Source: Halomarina ordinaria
Lineage (GTDB): Archaea > Halobacteriota > Halobacteria > Halobacteriales > Haloarculaceae
Length of the DNA stretch: 64,000 nucleotides
Assembly (NCBI RefSeq): GCF_030553305.1
Contig: NZ_JARRAH010000001.1
Location: 1,488,001 to 1,552,000 of the forward strand
Direction: 5' to 3'
Made by a program: the position numbers and the translations under genes. Within the stretch, counting starts at the first letter, position 1. Every line of letters starts with the position of its first letter. Of this stretch, positions 48,938 through 57,721 are shown piece by piece. Below the pieces are notes generated by a model. It worked only from the letters and a program-made list of their open reading frames with translations. It ran no database searches and was not told the origin of the DNA.

Positions 48938-49520
48938 CGAGAGCCTCGTTGGCTAGGTGGTCCGCGCGGTCGTTTATCTCTCGCGGAACGTGGCTCAGCG
49001 ACCAGTCGTCGAACCGCTCTAAGATTTCTCGGACCCGGACGCGTTTCTCGCGGAGGTCGGGGTCGTTCGTGTTCCACGCCCCGGTCACCTGCTTCACGAC
49101 GAGCTGGGAGTCGCCGCGTATCTCGACGGTGTCGAAGCCGTAGTCCGCGGCGACCTCCAGCGCGCGGACGAGCGCCTCGTACTCCGCCTGGTTGTTCGTC
49201 GCACGGCCGATGCGCTCGCCCCCCTCGGCGACGATACCGTCGCCCGTCACGATGACCCACCCGACGGAGGCCGGCCCGGGGTTGCCGCGGGCGGCGCCGT
49301 CGAAGTAGACGTGTGCACGCCCGCCGCCCCCCTCGAGGAGGCCGACGAGGCGCGCGGGGGTCCGCCCCTGGACGACGACCTTGCCGTCGTAGGCGACGGC
49401 CGTCGCGCCCCCGTGGGAGGCCCGCCAGCGCTCGTGGTCCGTGTTCCCCGGGTCGACCGCGACGCCCGCCTCGCGCAGGCGCTCCCTGGCCGCGTCCGCG
49501 TCGCACTCGATGGTCGGCAT
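48921..49520 (-). CDS. rnhA: Ribonuclease HI with N-terminal extension
   Basis: Cleaves RNA in RNA-DNA hybrids. The RNase H fold at about 68-190 holds the four acidic residues D74 (VYFDGAARGN), E113 (NNQAEYEAL), D137 (RGDSQLV) and D187 (DRADHLAN). The first 65 residues are an extra domain; residues 38-62 (GATAVAYDGKVVVQGRTPA) resemble the TBP-like substrate-binding domain found at the N-terminus of RNases HIII. ATG 49520 (MPTIECDADAARE) is chosen over an ATG 14 codons upstream. A TFB gene lies divergently 163 nt away. Confidence 0.9.
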   Translation of the reverse strand: MPTIECDADAARERLREAGVAVDPGNTDHERWRASHGGATAVAYDGKVVVQGRTPARLVGLLEGGGGRAHVYFDGAARGNPGPASVGWVIVTGDGIVAEGGERIGRATNNQAEYEALVRALEVAADYGFDTVEIRGDSQLVVKQVTGAWNTNDPDLREKRVRVREILERFDDWSLSHVPREINDRADHLANEALDDRGS

Positions 49521-49640
49521 ACCTCCGACTCCCCCCGGCCACCCCAAGTCGGTTGCGGTCACGGGTCAACACCACTGGTGAATCGCCGTCAGACGTCCCG
49601 CCGTCGTCGGTTTCGAAGCCGCCCGTTCGGACCTCCGGTG

Positions 49641-49660
49641 ACCAAAGTCATATATATTGG
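49641..49660 (+). promoter_or_regulatory. Promoter of the second TFB gene (BRE and TATA)
   Basis: CCAAAG (BRE-like, 49642-49647) followed by TATATATT (49651-49658), centred about 29 nt before the ATG at 49684. A second A/T tract, CTATAAAAAT, lies at 49671-49680, too close to the start to serve as a TATA box for it. Confidence 0.6.
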
Positions 49661-49683
49661 TCCCGTAATACTATAAAAATGCG

Positions 49684-50640
49684 ATGACACGGTCCACCCG
49701 TACCCGGGAGCGCGAGCAGGAGAATCACACAGAACGGGAAAATACGAGGGAGTGTCCCGAGTGCGGGTCCGACCACCTTGTAAAGAGCACAGACCGGGGG
49801 GAGCTCGTCTGTGACGACTGTGGGCTGGTCGTCGAGGAGGAGAAGATAGACCCCGGACCGGAGTGGCGGGCGTTCAACCACCAGGAACGACAGCAGAAGT
49901 CCCGCGTCGGGGCACCGACGACCCAGACGATGCACGACAAGGGGCTGACGACGACCATCGACTGGAAGGACAAGGACGCCTACGGCCGCTCCATCTCCTC
50001 GAAGAAGCGCAGCCAGATGCACCGCCTGCGCAAGTGGCAGGAACGCATTCGGACGAAGGACGCCGGCGAGCGCAACCTCCAGTTCGCCCTGAGCGAAATC
50101 GACCGCATGGCGAGTGCCCTCGGAGTGCCGCGCTCCGTCCGGGAGGTCGCCTCGGTCATCTACCGCCGCGCGCTCGCCGAGGACCTCATTCGCGGGCGCT
50201 CCATCGAGGGCGTCGCCACCAGCGCGCTGTACGCGGCGTGTCGCAAGGAGGGTATCCCGCGCAGCCTCGAGGAGATATCCGAGGTCTCGCGCGTCGAGCG
50301 CAAGGAGATCGGTCGGACCTACCGCTACATCTCCCAGGAACTCTCCCTGGAGATGGAACCCGTCGACCCGAAGAAGTACGTCCCGCGGTTCTGTTCGGAA
50401 CTCGACCTCAGCGAGGAGGTACAGTCGAAGGCCAACGAGATAATCACCACAACGGCCGAGAAGGGCCTGCTGTCGGGGAAGTCGCCGACGGGGTACGCGG
50501 CGGCGGCCATCTACGCCGCCTCCCTGCTCTGTAACGAGAAGAAGACCCAGCGCGAGGTCGCCGACGTCGCCCAGGTCACCGAGGTCACCATCCGCAACCG
50601 GTACCAGGAACAGATCGAAGCCATGGGCATCCACAGCTAG
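49684..50640 (+). CDS. tfb: Transcription initiation factor IIB (TFB), copy 2
   Basis: A second general transcription factor of 318 residues: zinc ribbon CPECGS and CDDCG, B-finger region [19 protein letters not shown], two cyclin folds ([17 protein letters not shown] and [17 protein letters not shown]). It is clearly similar to copy 1 at 18817-19779 throughout but not identical, with a basic N-terminus. The multiple TFBs of haloarchaea bind different promoter sets. Start ATG 49684 is supported by a strong TATA box. It lies divergently from rnhA. Confidence 0.96.
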   Translation: MTRSTRTREREQENHTERENTRECPECGSDHLVKSTDRGELVCDDCGLVVEEEKIDPGPEWRAFNHQERQQKSRVGAPTTQTMHDKGLTTTIDWKDKDAYGRSISSKKRSQMHRLRKWQERIRTKDAGERNLQFALSEIDRMASALGVPRSVREVASVIYRRALAEDLIRGRSIEGVATSALYAACRKEGIPRSLEEISEVSRVERKEIGRTYRYISQELSLEMEPVDPKKYVPRFCSELDLSEEVQSKANEIITTTAEKGLLSGKSPTGYAAAAIYAASLLCNEKKTQREVADVAQVTEVTIRNRYQEQIEAMGIHS

Positions 50641-50906
50641 TCGTCGAGTCCGCCGCTTTCTCCGCCAGTCGTCATCACTCTCGTCTCGATACCCATCTCA
50701 CCCCGAGAGCCGTCCGAACGTTCATAACCGAGGCCGGGGCCAGCGACCCCGTGTCGTGACCTTCGCCCGACGGCGCTCCGCGGGAGCGTGACGCCTCGCC
50801 GTCGGTCCGTCCTCGCGTCGCCTGTTCGCCACTCGGGTCCGCCGAGTCACGACCACTTCCGGTCCGCACCGAAGGGTCAAACCCGTTCCCCGCCAACGGT
50901 CGGTGA

Positions 50907-52175
50907 ATGCGGCTCGACGAGTACATCGACGGACTGGACGTCGACGAGTCCGTCCGGATGCGCCGGTTGGCGAAGGAGAAGTCCTACGCCATCACGGACT
51001 ACCTGAGCGACGTCGAGCGACGCTTCGAGGAGGTCGTCCAGGGGGACTCGCTGTTCGGGAGCACCGCCCCCTCCATCTTCGTCGGCCGCTCGTCGTACCC
51101 GGACGTCTCGGCGGGGGTGCTCGCCCCGGTGAGCGACGCCGAACACGCCGCCGACTACGAGACGTCGAGCGAGTGGTATCGCCGGGGCTACACCATCGAC
51201 GACGTGTTCCAGGCGCGGACGAACCTGCTCAACTCCACCCAGCGGACGAACGTCCACGTCGCCGACGAGTGGGACGGCTTCGTCGGCGTCCAGCGCGAGG
51301 TGGCCATCGCCGACCGACCGGTCGACGTCGAAGTGGGTCTCGACGGTCCGGTGAACATCGACCTCGACGTCGGCCTCACGGACATCTCGACGCCGACCGG
51401 TCCGCGAGCGACCGCCAGGGACGCCCAGCTCGCGGAGAACCCGCACGTCCCGCGCGCCGTCGAGAAGACCCTCTCGGACGACGACTGGCGCGCGGAGGGA
51501 GCGATGAACTACCTCTACAACCGCGGGTTCGACGTCTACGACATCAACCGCATCCTGTCCGCGGGGGCGCTCGGCGAGTCCCGGCAGCGAAAGCTCGTCC
51601 CGACGCGGTGGTCCATCACGGCCGTCGACGACACCGTCGGCGGGTTCCTCCGCGGGCAGATTCGGAACGCCCCGAGCGTCGACGCCGTCGAGGTGTACTA
51701 CAACGAGTACCTCGGCAACCGCTTCTGGGTAGTACTCGCACCCGGGCGCTGGGAGTACGAACTCGTCGAGATGAAGGCCCCCGGAAGCATCTGGAACTAC
51801 GACCCCGAGGCGGGCTACCTCCTCGCGACCGACTACGAGGGCTACGAGGGACGCTCGGGCTACGTCGAGGAGACCGCAGGGGCGTACTACGCCGCCCGTC
51901 TGGGTGCCCTCGAACACCTCGCGGACCGCGGCCGACAGGCGAAGGTGCTCGTCCTCCGGCACGTCACCGAGGACTACTGGGGGCCGGCCGGCGTCTGGCA
52001 GGTCCGCGAGTCGGTCCGGAAAGCCTTCACGGAGGGCGAGCCGGGCGAGGCCGAGACCTTCCACGACGCGGTCCGGACGCTCGCGCCGCGCCTGCCGGTC
52101 GACCTCGCGCGCCTCCGGCGCTCCTCGCAGATGGTCGCCGGCGTCCAGGCGACGCTCACCGACTACGGAACCTGA
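50907..52175 (+). CDS. nreA: DNA repair protein NreA
   Basis: A 422-residue archaeal Nre protein, a family involved in repair of DNA lesions in concert with PCNA. Blocks seen include RSSYPDVSAGVLAP, LNSTQRTNVHVAD and WRAEGAMNYLYNRGFDVYDINRILSAGALGESRQRKLVPTRWS regions. The C-terminus ends VQATLTDYGT, a degenerate PCNA-interacting (QxxLxxF/Y-type) motif. The Cys-rich zinc finger of some family members is missing; this is the shorter NreA type. ATG 50907 (MRLDEYIDGLDVDE) is used. A 43-aa membrane microprotein follows at one base. Confidence 0.87.
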   Translation: MRLDEYIDGLDVDESVRMRRLAKEKSYAITDYLSDVERRFEEVVQGDSLFGSTAPSIFVGRSSYPDVSAGVLAPVSDAEHAADYETSSEWYRRGYTIDDVFQARTNLLNSTQRTNVHVADEWDGFVGVQREVAIADRPVDVEVGLDGPVNIDLDVGLTDISTPTGPRATARDAQLAENPHVPRAVEKTLSDDDWRAEGAMNYLYNRGFDVYDINRILSAGALGESRQRKLVPTRWSITAVDDTVGGFLRGQIRNAPSVDAVEVYYNEYLGNRFWVVLAPGRWEYELVEMKAPGSIWNYDPEAGYLLATDYEGYEGRSGYVEETAGAYYAARLGALEHLADRGRQAKVLVLRHVTEDYWGPAGVWQVRESVRKAFTEGEPGEAETFHDAVRTLAPRLPVDLARLRRSSQMVAGVQATLTDYGT

Positions 52176-52176
52176 T

Positions 52177-52308
52177 ATGCTCGTCACACCCACGGACCTG
52201 ATGGTCGTCGGCTTGCTCGCACTCGGCGCGTTCGGCGTCCCCGGACTGCTCGCGCTCGCCTACCTCAAGTGGCGCGCCAGCGGACGTAACACGCCGGCGG
52301 AGAGCTGA
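52177..52308 (+). CDS. 43-residue single-pass membrane microprotein
   Basis: A short frame starting one base after the nreA stop (TGATATG). It encodes MLVTPTDLMVVGLLALGAFG and continues with more hydrophobic sequence, then a basic C-terminus (KWRASGRNTPAES). One transmembrane helix is predicted with the tail in the cytosol. Tight spacing and haloarchaeal composition support translation from the nreA message. Function unknown. Confidence 0.6.
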   Translation: MLVTPTDLMVVGLLALGAFGVPGLLALAYLKWRASGRNTPAES

Positions 52309-52397
52309 GACCGTCGGGGACGTCGAGGAGACCTCGAACACCGCGTCGAAGACGCCGGAGGTGGACCGTCGCGACCGGAGCTCAGCTCGTCGCGCGT

Positions 52398-52847
52398 TCA
52401 CTCCTCGCCGTCGAGGTTCCCGAAGGCCTCCTCCACGAGTTCGCCGGTGTCGTCGACGAGCGCCTGCCACGCCTCGCTATCGGGAGCGATACCGAGCAGG
52501 CGGCCGGCCTTCATGATGCTGAGGTGGTAGACGCGCTGGACGCCCGGTTCCTCCTCCCAGACGACGACGTTGCAGGGGAAGAGGCCGCCCATCCGGAGGC
52601 TCATGTCGAGGGCGCGGTCGGCCATCGCCGGGTTACACGCCCCGAGGACGTAGTAGGGGTCGCGGTCGGCGTCGACCTTCTCGTTGAGGAGTTCGGAGGG
52701 CGAGAACTCGACGGGGACGCCGAAGCCGGCGTCGGTGAACGTCTCGCGGACGTGTTCGACGGCCTCGTCGTGGTCCATGTGGAGCGTCGCCTGCTTCTCG
52801 CCGATGTCCTCGGCGTCGAGCGTCTCGGGGTCGATAGGGAGCGTCAT
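52398..52847 (-). CDS. DUF302 domain protein
   Basis: A 149-residue protein with the DUF302 fold: DEAVEHVRETFTDAGFGVPVEFSPSELLNEKV, then DRDPYYVLGACNPAMADRALD, with MRMGGLFPCNVVVWEE-type strands. The family is often found near thiosulfate or stress genes and may bind a ligand, but it is not characterised. Conserved Cys residues are in GACNPA and FPCNV. Start ATG 52847 (MTLPIDPETLDAED). The 89 nt after the preceding membrane microprotein hold nothing recognisable. Confidence 0.85.
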   Translation of the reverse strand: MTLPIDPETLDAEDIGEKQATLHMDHDEAVEHVRETFTDAGFGVPVEFSPSELLNEKVDADRDPYYVLGACNPAMADRALDMSLRMGGLFPCNVVVWEEEPGVQRVYHLSIMKAGRLLGIAPDSEAWQALVDDTGELVEEAFGNLDGEE

Positions 52848-52895
52848 CGCTCCTCGATAGGGCGGCGAGAGTAAAGTGGATAGGGGTTCCGGGGG

Positions 52896-53243
52896 TTACT
52901 CGTCGTCGGTGTCGTCGGCGTCGGCGTCCTCGTCTGCGTCGTCGTCCGGGCCTGCCGGCTCGTCGGTCGTCGGTACCGGCCCGGTACCGACGACGTCGCG
53001 CACCGTCGATTCGAGGGACTCGCGGGTGGTGAAGTACGTCTCGTCGGTGTCTCCGAGGACGCTCTCGACGGTTCGCGGGCCGTCGGGGGTTCGAATCTCG
53101 GTGTCGCCCACGCGCCGGACGACCTCGCTCTTCCCGATGCCGTAGTGGAGCCGGGAGGCGAGCCGGGCGAACGGCGTTCCCTCGACGGCGTTGCCCTCCC
53201 CGAGTTCGACGACGGGGCCGGACTCCTCTTCCTCGTCACTCAT
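52896..53243 (-). CDS. Haloarchaeal conserved protein (DUF5789-like)
   Basis: A 115-residue very acidic protein. The core (GTPFARLASRLHYGIGKSEVVRRVGDTEIRTPDGPRTVESVL region) is typical for a small haloarchaeal DUF (DUF5789, from memory); the last 25 residues are an Asp/Glu/Ala tail. No function is known. ATG 53243 is used. It is divergent from the DUF5788-like gene across 72 nt. Confidence 0.78.
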   Translation of the reverse strand: MSDEEEESGPVVELGEGNAVEGTPFARLASRLHYGIGKSEVVRRVGDTEIRTPDGPRTVESVLGDTDETYFTTRESLESTVRDVVGTGPVPTTDEPAGPDDDADEDADADDTDDE

Positions 53244-53315
53244 GTCCGAGGGTGTGACGGCCCGGCCATTACGCCTTTCGTTCGGACTTTTGGTGTCGGC
53301 GCCCCTAGACCGGGT

Positions 53316-53750
53316 ATGCAGGAGTTCGAGCGAAAACGGCTGCTCGAGCGTATCGACCGCGAGGGCGCGACGGTCGGCGCGAGCATCCCCGACACCATCA
53401 CCGTCCAGGACGAGGAGGTCGACCTCCGGACGTTCGTCTTCGAGATAAAGCGCCGCGACACCGTCCCGGAGGGCGAGCGAGAGCGCGTCGAGCAGGCCAA
53501 GCGAAACCTCCGGCGCGAACGCCTCCAGCGCAAACAGCGCATCGAGAACGACGAGGTGAGCTACGAGGAGGGCAAGACCCTCGTCCAGAGCATCATCGGT
53601 ATCGACCGGGCGCTCGAGGCGCTCGGGAGCCTCGGTCCCTCGAACATCGAGGCCGAGGCGCGCGCGCAGGAGGCCGCCGACCAGAAGCGCTGGATGCGCT
53701 TCCTGAAGCAGGCGCTCGGCAACGACGGCGGTCGACGGGGGCGCTCGTGA
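53316..53750 (+). CDS. Haloarchaeal conserved protein (DUF5788-like)
   Basis: A 144-residue, highly charged, helical protein: MQEFERKRLLERIDREGATV opening, then IKRRDTVPEGERERVEQAKRNLRRERLQRKQRIEND, suggesting a long helical or coiled-coil segment. Only haloarchaeal relatives are known to me (DUF5788, from memory). Its stop overlaps the polX start (GTGA at 53747-53750), so it is translationally coupled to the DNA polymerase X gene and may belong to a repair operon. Confidence 0.8.
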   Translation: MQEFERKRLLERIDREGATVGASIPDTITVQDEEVDLRTFVFEIKRRDTVPEGERERVEQAKRNLRRERLQRKQRIENDEVSYEEGKTLVQSIIGIDRALEALGSLGPSNIEAEARAQEAADQKRWMRFLKQALGNDGGRRGRS

Positions 53751-55495
53751 GCGTCCGCAACGACGAACTCGCCGACCTGCTCGAGGAGTTCGCCGACCTG
53801 CTCGAGGCCCAGGACGTCGAGTACAAGCCGCGGGCCTACCGGCAGGCGGCCGAGAACGTCCGCGAGCACACCACCTCGGTCGCCGACCTCGCCCGCGAGG
53901 GCGGGGCCGACGCCGTCAGCGAGGTGAACCGCGTCGGGGACGCCATCGCCGCGAAGGTCGTCGAGTACGTCGAGACCGGTGAAATCGAGGAGCTAGAGGA
54001 ACTGCGCGCCGACCTCCCCGTCGACATGGCGGGGCTGACGAGCGTCGAGGGCGTCGGTCCGAAGACGGTCGGGACGCTCTATCGCGAACTCGGCGTCCGG
54101 ACCCTCGACGACCTCGAGACCGCCGCCCGCGCCGAGGAGATACGCGAGGTGTCCGGGTTCGGCGCGAAGACCGAGGAGAACATCCTGTCGAACGTCGAGT
54201 TCGCCCGCCGCTCGAACGAACGGGAGTTGCTGGGCGACGCCCGCCCGCTGGCCGACGACATCCAGCGTCACTTCGCGGACGTGACCGCCGTCGAGCGCTG
54301 CGAGGTCGCCGGGTCGCTCAGGCGCTGGAAGCCGACCATCGGCGACGTCGACCTCCTCGTGGCGAGCGAGGACGCGGAGGCCGTCGTCGACGCGTTCACC
54401 GACTGGGAGGAAGCCGACGTCGTCATCGAGGCGGGGACCGGGAAGGCGTCCGTCCGCTCGGCGGGCATCCGCGTCGACCTCCGGGTGGTCGTCCCCGAGG
54501 AGTTCGGGGCGGCGCTGCAGTACTTCACCGGCAGTCGCGACCACAACATCCGCGTGCGCGACCGGGCCATCGAGCGGGGCCTGAAGGTCAACGAGTACGG
54601 CGTCTTCGACGTCGCCGACGTGGACGACGCGGAGGACCACCAGCGCGCCGGCGAGCGGGTCGCCGGCGCCACCGAGGAGGAGGTGTACGCGGCACTCGAC
54701 CTCCCGCTCGTCCCGCCGGAACTCCGCGAGGACCGCGGCGAGGTGCGGGCGGCCGCCGAGGGCACCCTGCCCGACCTCGTCCGCGTGGAGGACGTCCGCG
54801 GCGACCTCCACCTCCACACGACGTGGTCCGACGGGCGCCACTCGATTCGGGAGATGGTCGAGGGCGCGGCCGAGCGCGGCTACGACTACCTCAACGTCTC
54901 CGACCACGCGACCGGGCCGGGGATGGTCGGCGGCGTCGGTCTCGACGACGACGAACTGAGAGAGCAACTCGAGGAGATACGCGCGGTGGCCGACGACGTC
55001 GACATCAGGGTGTTCGCGGGCGTCGAGGCGAACATCGACGAGGAGGGCGGACTCTCGGTCGGCGACGACCTCCTCGCCGAACTGGACTGCGTCGTCGCCT
55101 CGCCGCACAGCGCGCTCGACGGCGACGGGACCGACCGCCTCGTCGGGGCCGTGGAACACCCCGAGGTGAACGTGCTGGGCCACCCCACGGGCCGGATGTT
55201 GAACCGGCGCTCGGGCCTCGACTTCGACGTCGGGACGGTCGCCGCGGCCGCGGCCGACGCGAACACGGCGCTCGAGGTCAACGCCAACCCGAACCGCCTC
55301 GACCTCCGCGGCGGCGCGGTGCAGGTCGCCGTCGAGGCGGGCGCGACCATCGCCGTCGACACCGACGCCCACCGCCCCGAGAGCTACGACCTCGTCCGCT
55401 ACGGGGTCCACACCGCCCGCCGGGGCTGGGCGACGGCCGACGACGTGCTCAACACGTGGTCGGTCGAAGCCGTCGAGGACTTCCTCGGCCTGTGA
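53747..55495 (+). CDS. polX: DNA polymerase X with PHP domain (PolX)
   Basis: A 582-residue repair polymerase. An N-terminal helix-hairpin-helix/8-kDa-type region (about 1-160, LTSVEGVGPKTVGTLYRELGV) is followed by the polymerase X palm, where the Gly-Ser and Asp-x-Asp metal site read VAGSLRRWKPTIGDVDLLV, and then a C-terminal PHP phosphoesterase (about 335-575, DLHLHTTWSDGRHS with further His/Asp at SDHATG and VDTDAHRPE). The PHP part gives 3'-5' exonuclease or AP activity in bacterial homologues. The GTG start at 53747 overlaps the preceding stop. Base excision or gap repair in the cytosol is likely. Confidence 0.92.
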   Translation: MSVRNDELADLLEEFADLLEAQDVEYKPRAYRQAAENVREHTTSVADLAREGGADAVSEVNRVGDAIAAKVVEYVETGEIEELEELRADLPVDMAGLTSVEGVGPKTVGTLYRELGVRTLDDLETAARAEEIREVSGFGAKTEENILSNVEFARRSNERELLGDARPLADDIQRHFADVTAVERCEVAGSLRRWKPTIGDVDLLVASEDAEAVVDAFTDWEEADVVIEAGTGKASVRSAGIRVDLRVVVPEEFGAALQYFTGSRDHNIRVRDRAIERGLKVNEYGVFDVADVDDAEDHQRAGERVAGATEEEVYAALDLPLVPPELREDRGEVRAAAEGTLPDLVRVEDVRGDLHLHTTWSDGRHSIREMVEGAAERGYDYLNVSDHATGPGMVGGVGLDDDELREQLEEIRAVADDVDIRVFAGVEANIDEEGGLSVGDDLLAELDCVVASPHSALDGDGTDRLVGAVEHPEVNVLGHPTGRMLNRRSGLDFDVGTVAAAAADANTALEVNANPNRLDLRGGAVQVAVEAGATIAVDTDAHRPESYDLVRYGVHTARRGWATADDVLNTWSVEAVEDFLGL

Positions 55496-55935
55496 TGGAC
55501 CTCCTCCTCGACGCCATGTGCGGCGGGCTCAGGAGTTACCTCAGGATGTGCGGCCACGACGTCGCCTACGCGCTCGACAGGGGCGTCGAGGACGACGCCC
55601 GCCTGCTCGCCGTCGCCCGCGAGGAGGGACGGACGCTCGTCACGCGCGACGTACCGTTGAGCGAGCGCGCCGACGACGCGCTTCTCCTCGGCTCGCTCGA
55701 CACCCGCGAACAACTCCGGGAACTCCGCGCGGCGGGCGTCCCCCTCACGCTGGCCGAGGAGCCGGGTCGCTGCGGGGCGTGCAACGGTCCGCTCGAACGG
55801 GTTCCGGGGGAGCCGACGCCCGACTACGCCCCCGACCCGGGTGACGAGGCGGTGTGGCGCTGTCGGGACTGCGGGCAGTGGTTCTGGAAGGGGAGTCACT
55901 GGGACGACGTCCGAAAGACCCTCGCGTCGCTGTGA
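55495..55935 (+). CDS. Mut7-C (PIN-like RNase) domain protein with zinc ribbon
   Basis: A 146-residue protein. The N-terminal Mut7-C RNase-type domain has the conserved Asp residues in LLDAMCGGLRSYLR and TLVTRDVPLSERA; the C-terminal half is a zinc ribbon (CGAC and CRDC pairs). The family is predicted to degrade or process RNA. The ATG at 55495 overlaps the polX stop (TGATG), so the nuclease is translationally coupled to a DNA repair polymerase. A nucleic-acid repair or quality-control link is plausible but unproven. Confidence 0.83.
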   Translation: MDLLLDAMCGGLRSYLRMCGHDVAYALDRGVEDDARLLAVAREEGRTLVTRDVPLSERADDALLLGSLDTREQLRELRAAGVPLTLAEEPGRCGACNGPLERVPGEPTPDYAPDPGDEAVWRCRDCGQWFWKGSHWDDVRKTLASL

Positions 55936-55936
55936 G

Positions 55937-56839
55937 TCAGTCGCGGGTGTTTCGCTCCCACTGCGGACAGGGGTCCATGTCGTCCATGACCTCGGCGTGG
56001 TAGCCACAGTACGGGCGGAGGCCGTCGTCGGTCCGCACGTAGCGGAAGTGGGTGCAGTTGCCGCAGTAAGTGTCGGGGGCGTTGCGGGGGGACGCCTCGG
56101 CGACGAGTTCCGCGCCCTCGTCCGGGGTCGGCGTCGATGCCGACCCGGGGTCCGCGGGGCGGCTCGGCGTCTCCGACGACGCCGTCCCGGTGGCTGAACT
56201 CGCGGTCGAGGCGCTCTCGCTCCCGCCGTCGCTCCGCGGGGTCGCGCGCGCGGTCTGGGTCTCGACGCTCCCGTCCGGGGGGTCGCCGAGGAAGCCGACG
56301 CCGCCGAGGCCGCCCAGCCGCGAGCGGTCCACCTCGACGATGCGCGTCTCGCCCTCGCGCGTGACCTCGAGTTTGACGGTGCCCCCGGGGTCGTTGCGCG
56401 TCTTGAAGTTGACGACGCCGAGGAACAGGCACGCGACGGTGATGGTCGTCCCGAGGAAGTAGACGGCCACGACGTGGAGGGCGTAGCTCGGTTCGCCCTG
56501 TATCCAGTTCTCGGGGTAGACGGCGTAGAACAGGCCGGCTCCGCAGAGGGTGACTGCAGCGCCGACGACGGACCAGGTGCGCAGGCGGCGGCTCGCCGGG
56601 AGTACCGCGGAGACGCCGAGGAACATCGCCGGGAGACCGACGCCAGCGAGGACGCCGGCGGCCTCGCGCTGTTGCCACCACTCCATACCGAACAACCCCG
56701 CCCGGGGGTCGGCCGTCGCGAAGACGATACCACCGATGACGAGCGCGACCCCTGTGAGAAAGAGGAGGACGCCGAGGTACAGCCGCCGGAGGTTCGTCCC
56801 GCCGCTGCCGCCCTCGTAGACCTCCGTGAGGCTGGTCAT
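55937..56839 (-). CDS. Haloarchaeal membrane protein with Cys-rich C-terminal domain (DUF7139-like)
   Basis: A 300-residue protein with four hydrophobic segments near the N-terminus (LYLGVLLFLTGVALVIGGIVFAT; VLAGVGLPAMFLGVSAVL; WSVVGAAVTLCGAGLFYAV; LHVVAVYFLGTTITVACLFLG), then a cytosolic strand-rich region, a Ser/Thr/Asp-rich linker and a C-terminal Cys-rich block (CGNCTHFRY, YCGYH, DPCPQW), probably a zinc site. Haloarchaeal DUF (number from memory). ATG 56839 is preferred over one five codons upstream. It overlaps nothing; its stop lies one base from the Mut7-C stop, so the two genes converge tightly. Confidence 0.78.
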   Translation of the reverse strand: MTSLTEVYEGGSGGTNLRRLYLGVLLFLTGVALVIGGIVFATADPRAGLFGMEWWQQREAAGVLAGVGLPAMFLGVSAVLPASRRLRTWSVVGAAVTLCGAGLFYAVYPENWIQGEPSYALHVVAVYFLGTTITVACLFLGVVNFKTRNDPGGTVKLEVTREGETRIVEVDRSRLGGLGGVGFLGDPPDGSVETQTARATPRSDGGSESASTASSATGTASSETPSRPADPGSASTPTPDEGAELVAEASPRNAPDTYCGNCTHFRYVRTDDGLRPYCGYHAEVMDDMDPCPQWERNTRD

Positions 56840-56917
56840 GCGCCGTCTTACCACTCGTCGTACTAAAGGATGCGTCAGACGAGCGTCAGACGTTACTGGA
56901 GGGACAGACGGACGTCC

Positions 56918-57718
56918 CTACGCTAACTCGACCTCGAAGTAGCCGCCCACGACGAACTCCAGGGCGTTGACGAGGTAGTGGGCGACGACGACGGCGAGGA
57001 AACTGTTGGTGACGACGAAGACGGCCGCGAGCGCGAAGCCGAGGACGCCCGTCACGACGATGCCCGCCCGGCCCTGCGCGCCGTGGCCGAACGCGAACGC
57101 CACCGACGCCCCGACGGCGAGGAGCCACGGCGAGAGGCCGAACCCGACGGCGGGGACGCCGACCAGCGCCGCCCGGAAGAGCAGTTCCTCGAAGCCCGCG
57201 ATGAGCGGGAGGACGCCCCCGAGCAGGAGCACCCATCCCCCCGGTGACTCCGGGGTGAGGAGCTCCCGGAGGGTGTCGTCGGCCTCGATGCCGAAGGCCG
57301 GCGCGCTCGCCGCGCCCAGCGCGTTGAGCAGGTAGAGGCCGACGCCGGCCGCGACGCCGACGCCGAGCGCCGGCAGGCCCGTGCTGAGGGGAACCGCGGG
57401 GTCGACGCCGAGCGCCGGGAGCGGTATCTGGGTGTACCACGCCGCGGCGACGAGCGCGGCCGCGAACACGCCCTGCGAGAGCGCGACGTTGACCAGCAGC
57501 GTCCCCGTCCCGTACTCGCTCGGCGGGGTGAGCGTCCCGCCGTCGGCGCGCGAGGCGGCGCGGTCGCTCGGCGGGTCGAACTCGGTGAGCGAGACGCTGC
57601 CGACGCTGCCGTCGGCGCGAGTGACCGTGCCGACGCTCTCCTGTGAGAGACGGGCCAGCACGAGGAGGGAACAGAGGACGACGACCGTCAGGCCGACGAA
57701 CGCCGCCCAGTCGGTCAC
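56918..57718 (-). CDS. CPBP family intramembrane metalloprotease
   Basis: A 266-residue membrane protein of the CAAX-protease/bacteriocin-processing (Abi) type. The active-site triad motifs are FEELLFRAAL (EExxxR), FAFGHGAQ (FxxxH) and HYLVNALE (HxxxN). It also has a poorly conserved soluble N-terminal part (about 25-70). It starts with GTG at 57718, only 3 nt after the LonB stop, so it is co-transcribed with that membrane protease. The substrate is unknown. Confidence 0.88.
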   Translation of the reverse strand: MTDWAAFVGLTVVVLCSLLVLARLSQESVGTVTRADGSVGSVSLTEFDPPSDRAASRADGGTLTPPSEYGTGTLLVNVALSQGVFAAALVAAAWYTQIPLPALGVDPAVPLSTGLPALGVGVAAGVGLYLLNALGAASAPAFGIEADDTLRELLTPESPGGWVLLLGGVLPLIAGFEELLFRAALVGVPAVGFGLSPWLLAVGASVAFAFGHGAQGRAGIVVTGVLGFALAAVFVVTNSFLAVVVAHYLVNALEFVVGGYFEVELA

Positions 57719-57721
57719 GGC

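Noticed and set aside
50641-50906. Gene in the gap between the second TFB and nreA
   Set aside because: No frame with a start, haloarchaeal composition and motif is present, and no RNA gene pattern was seen.
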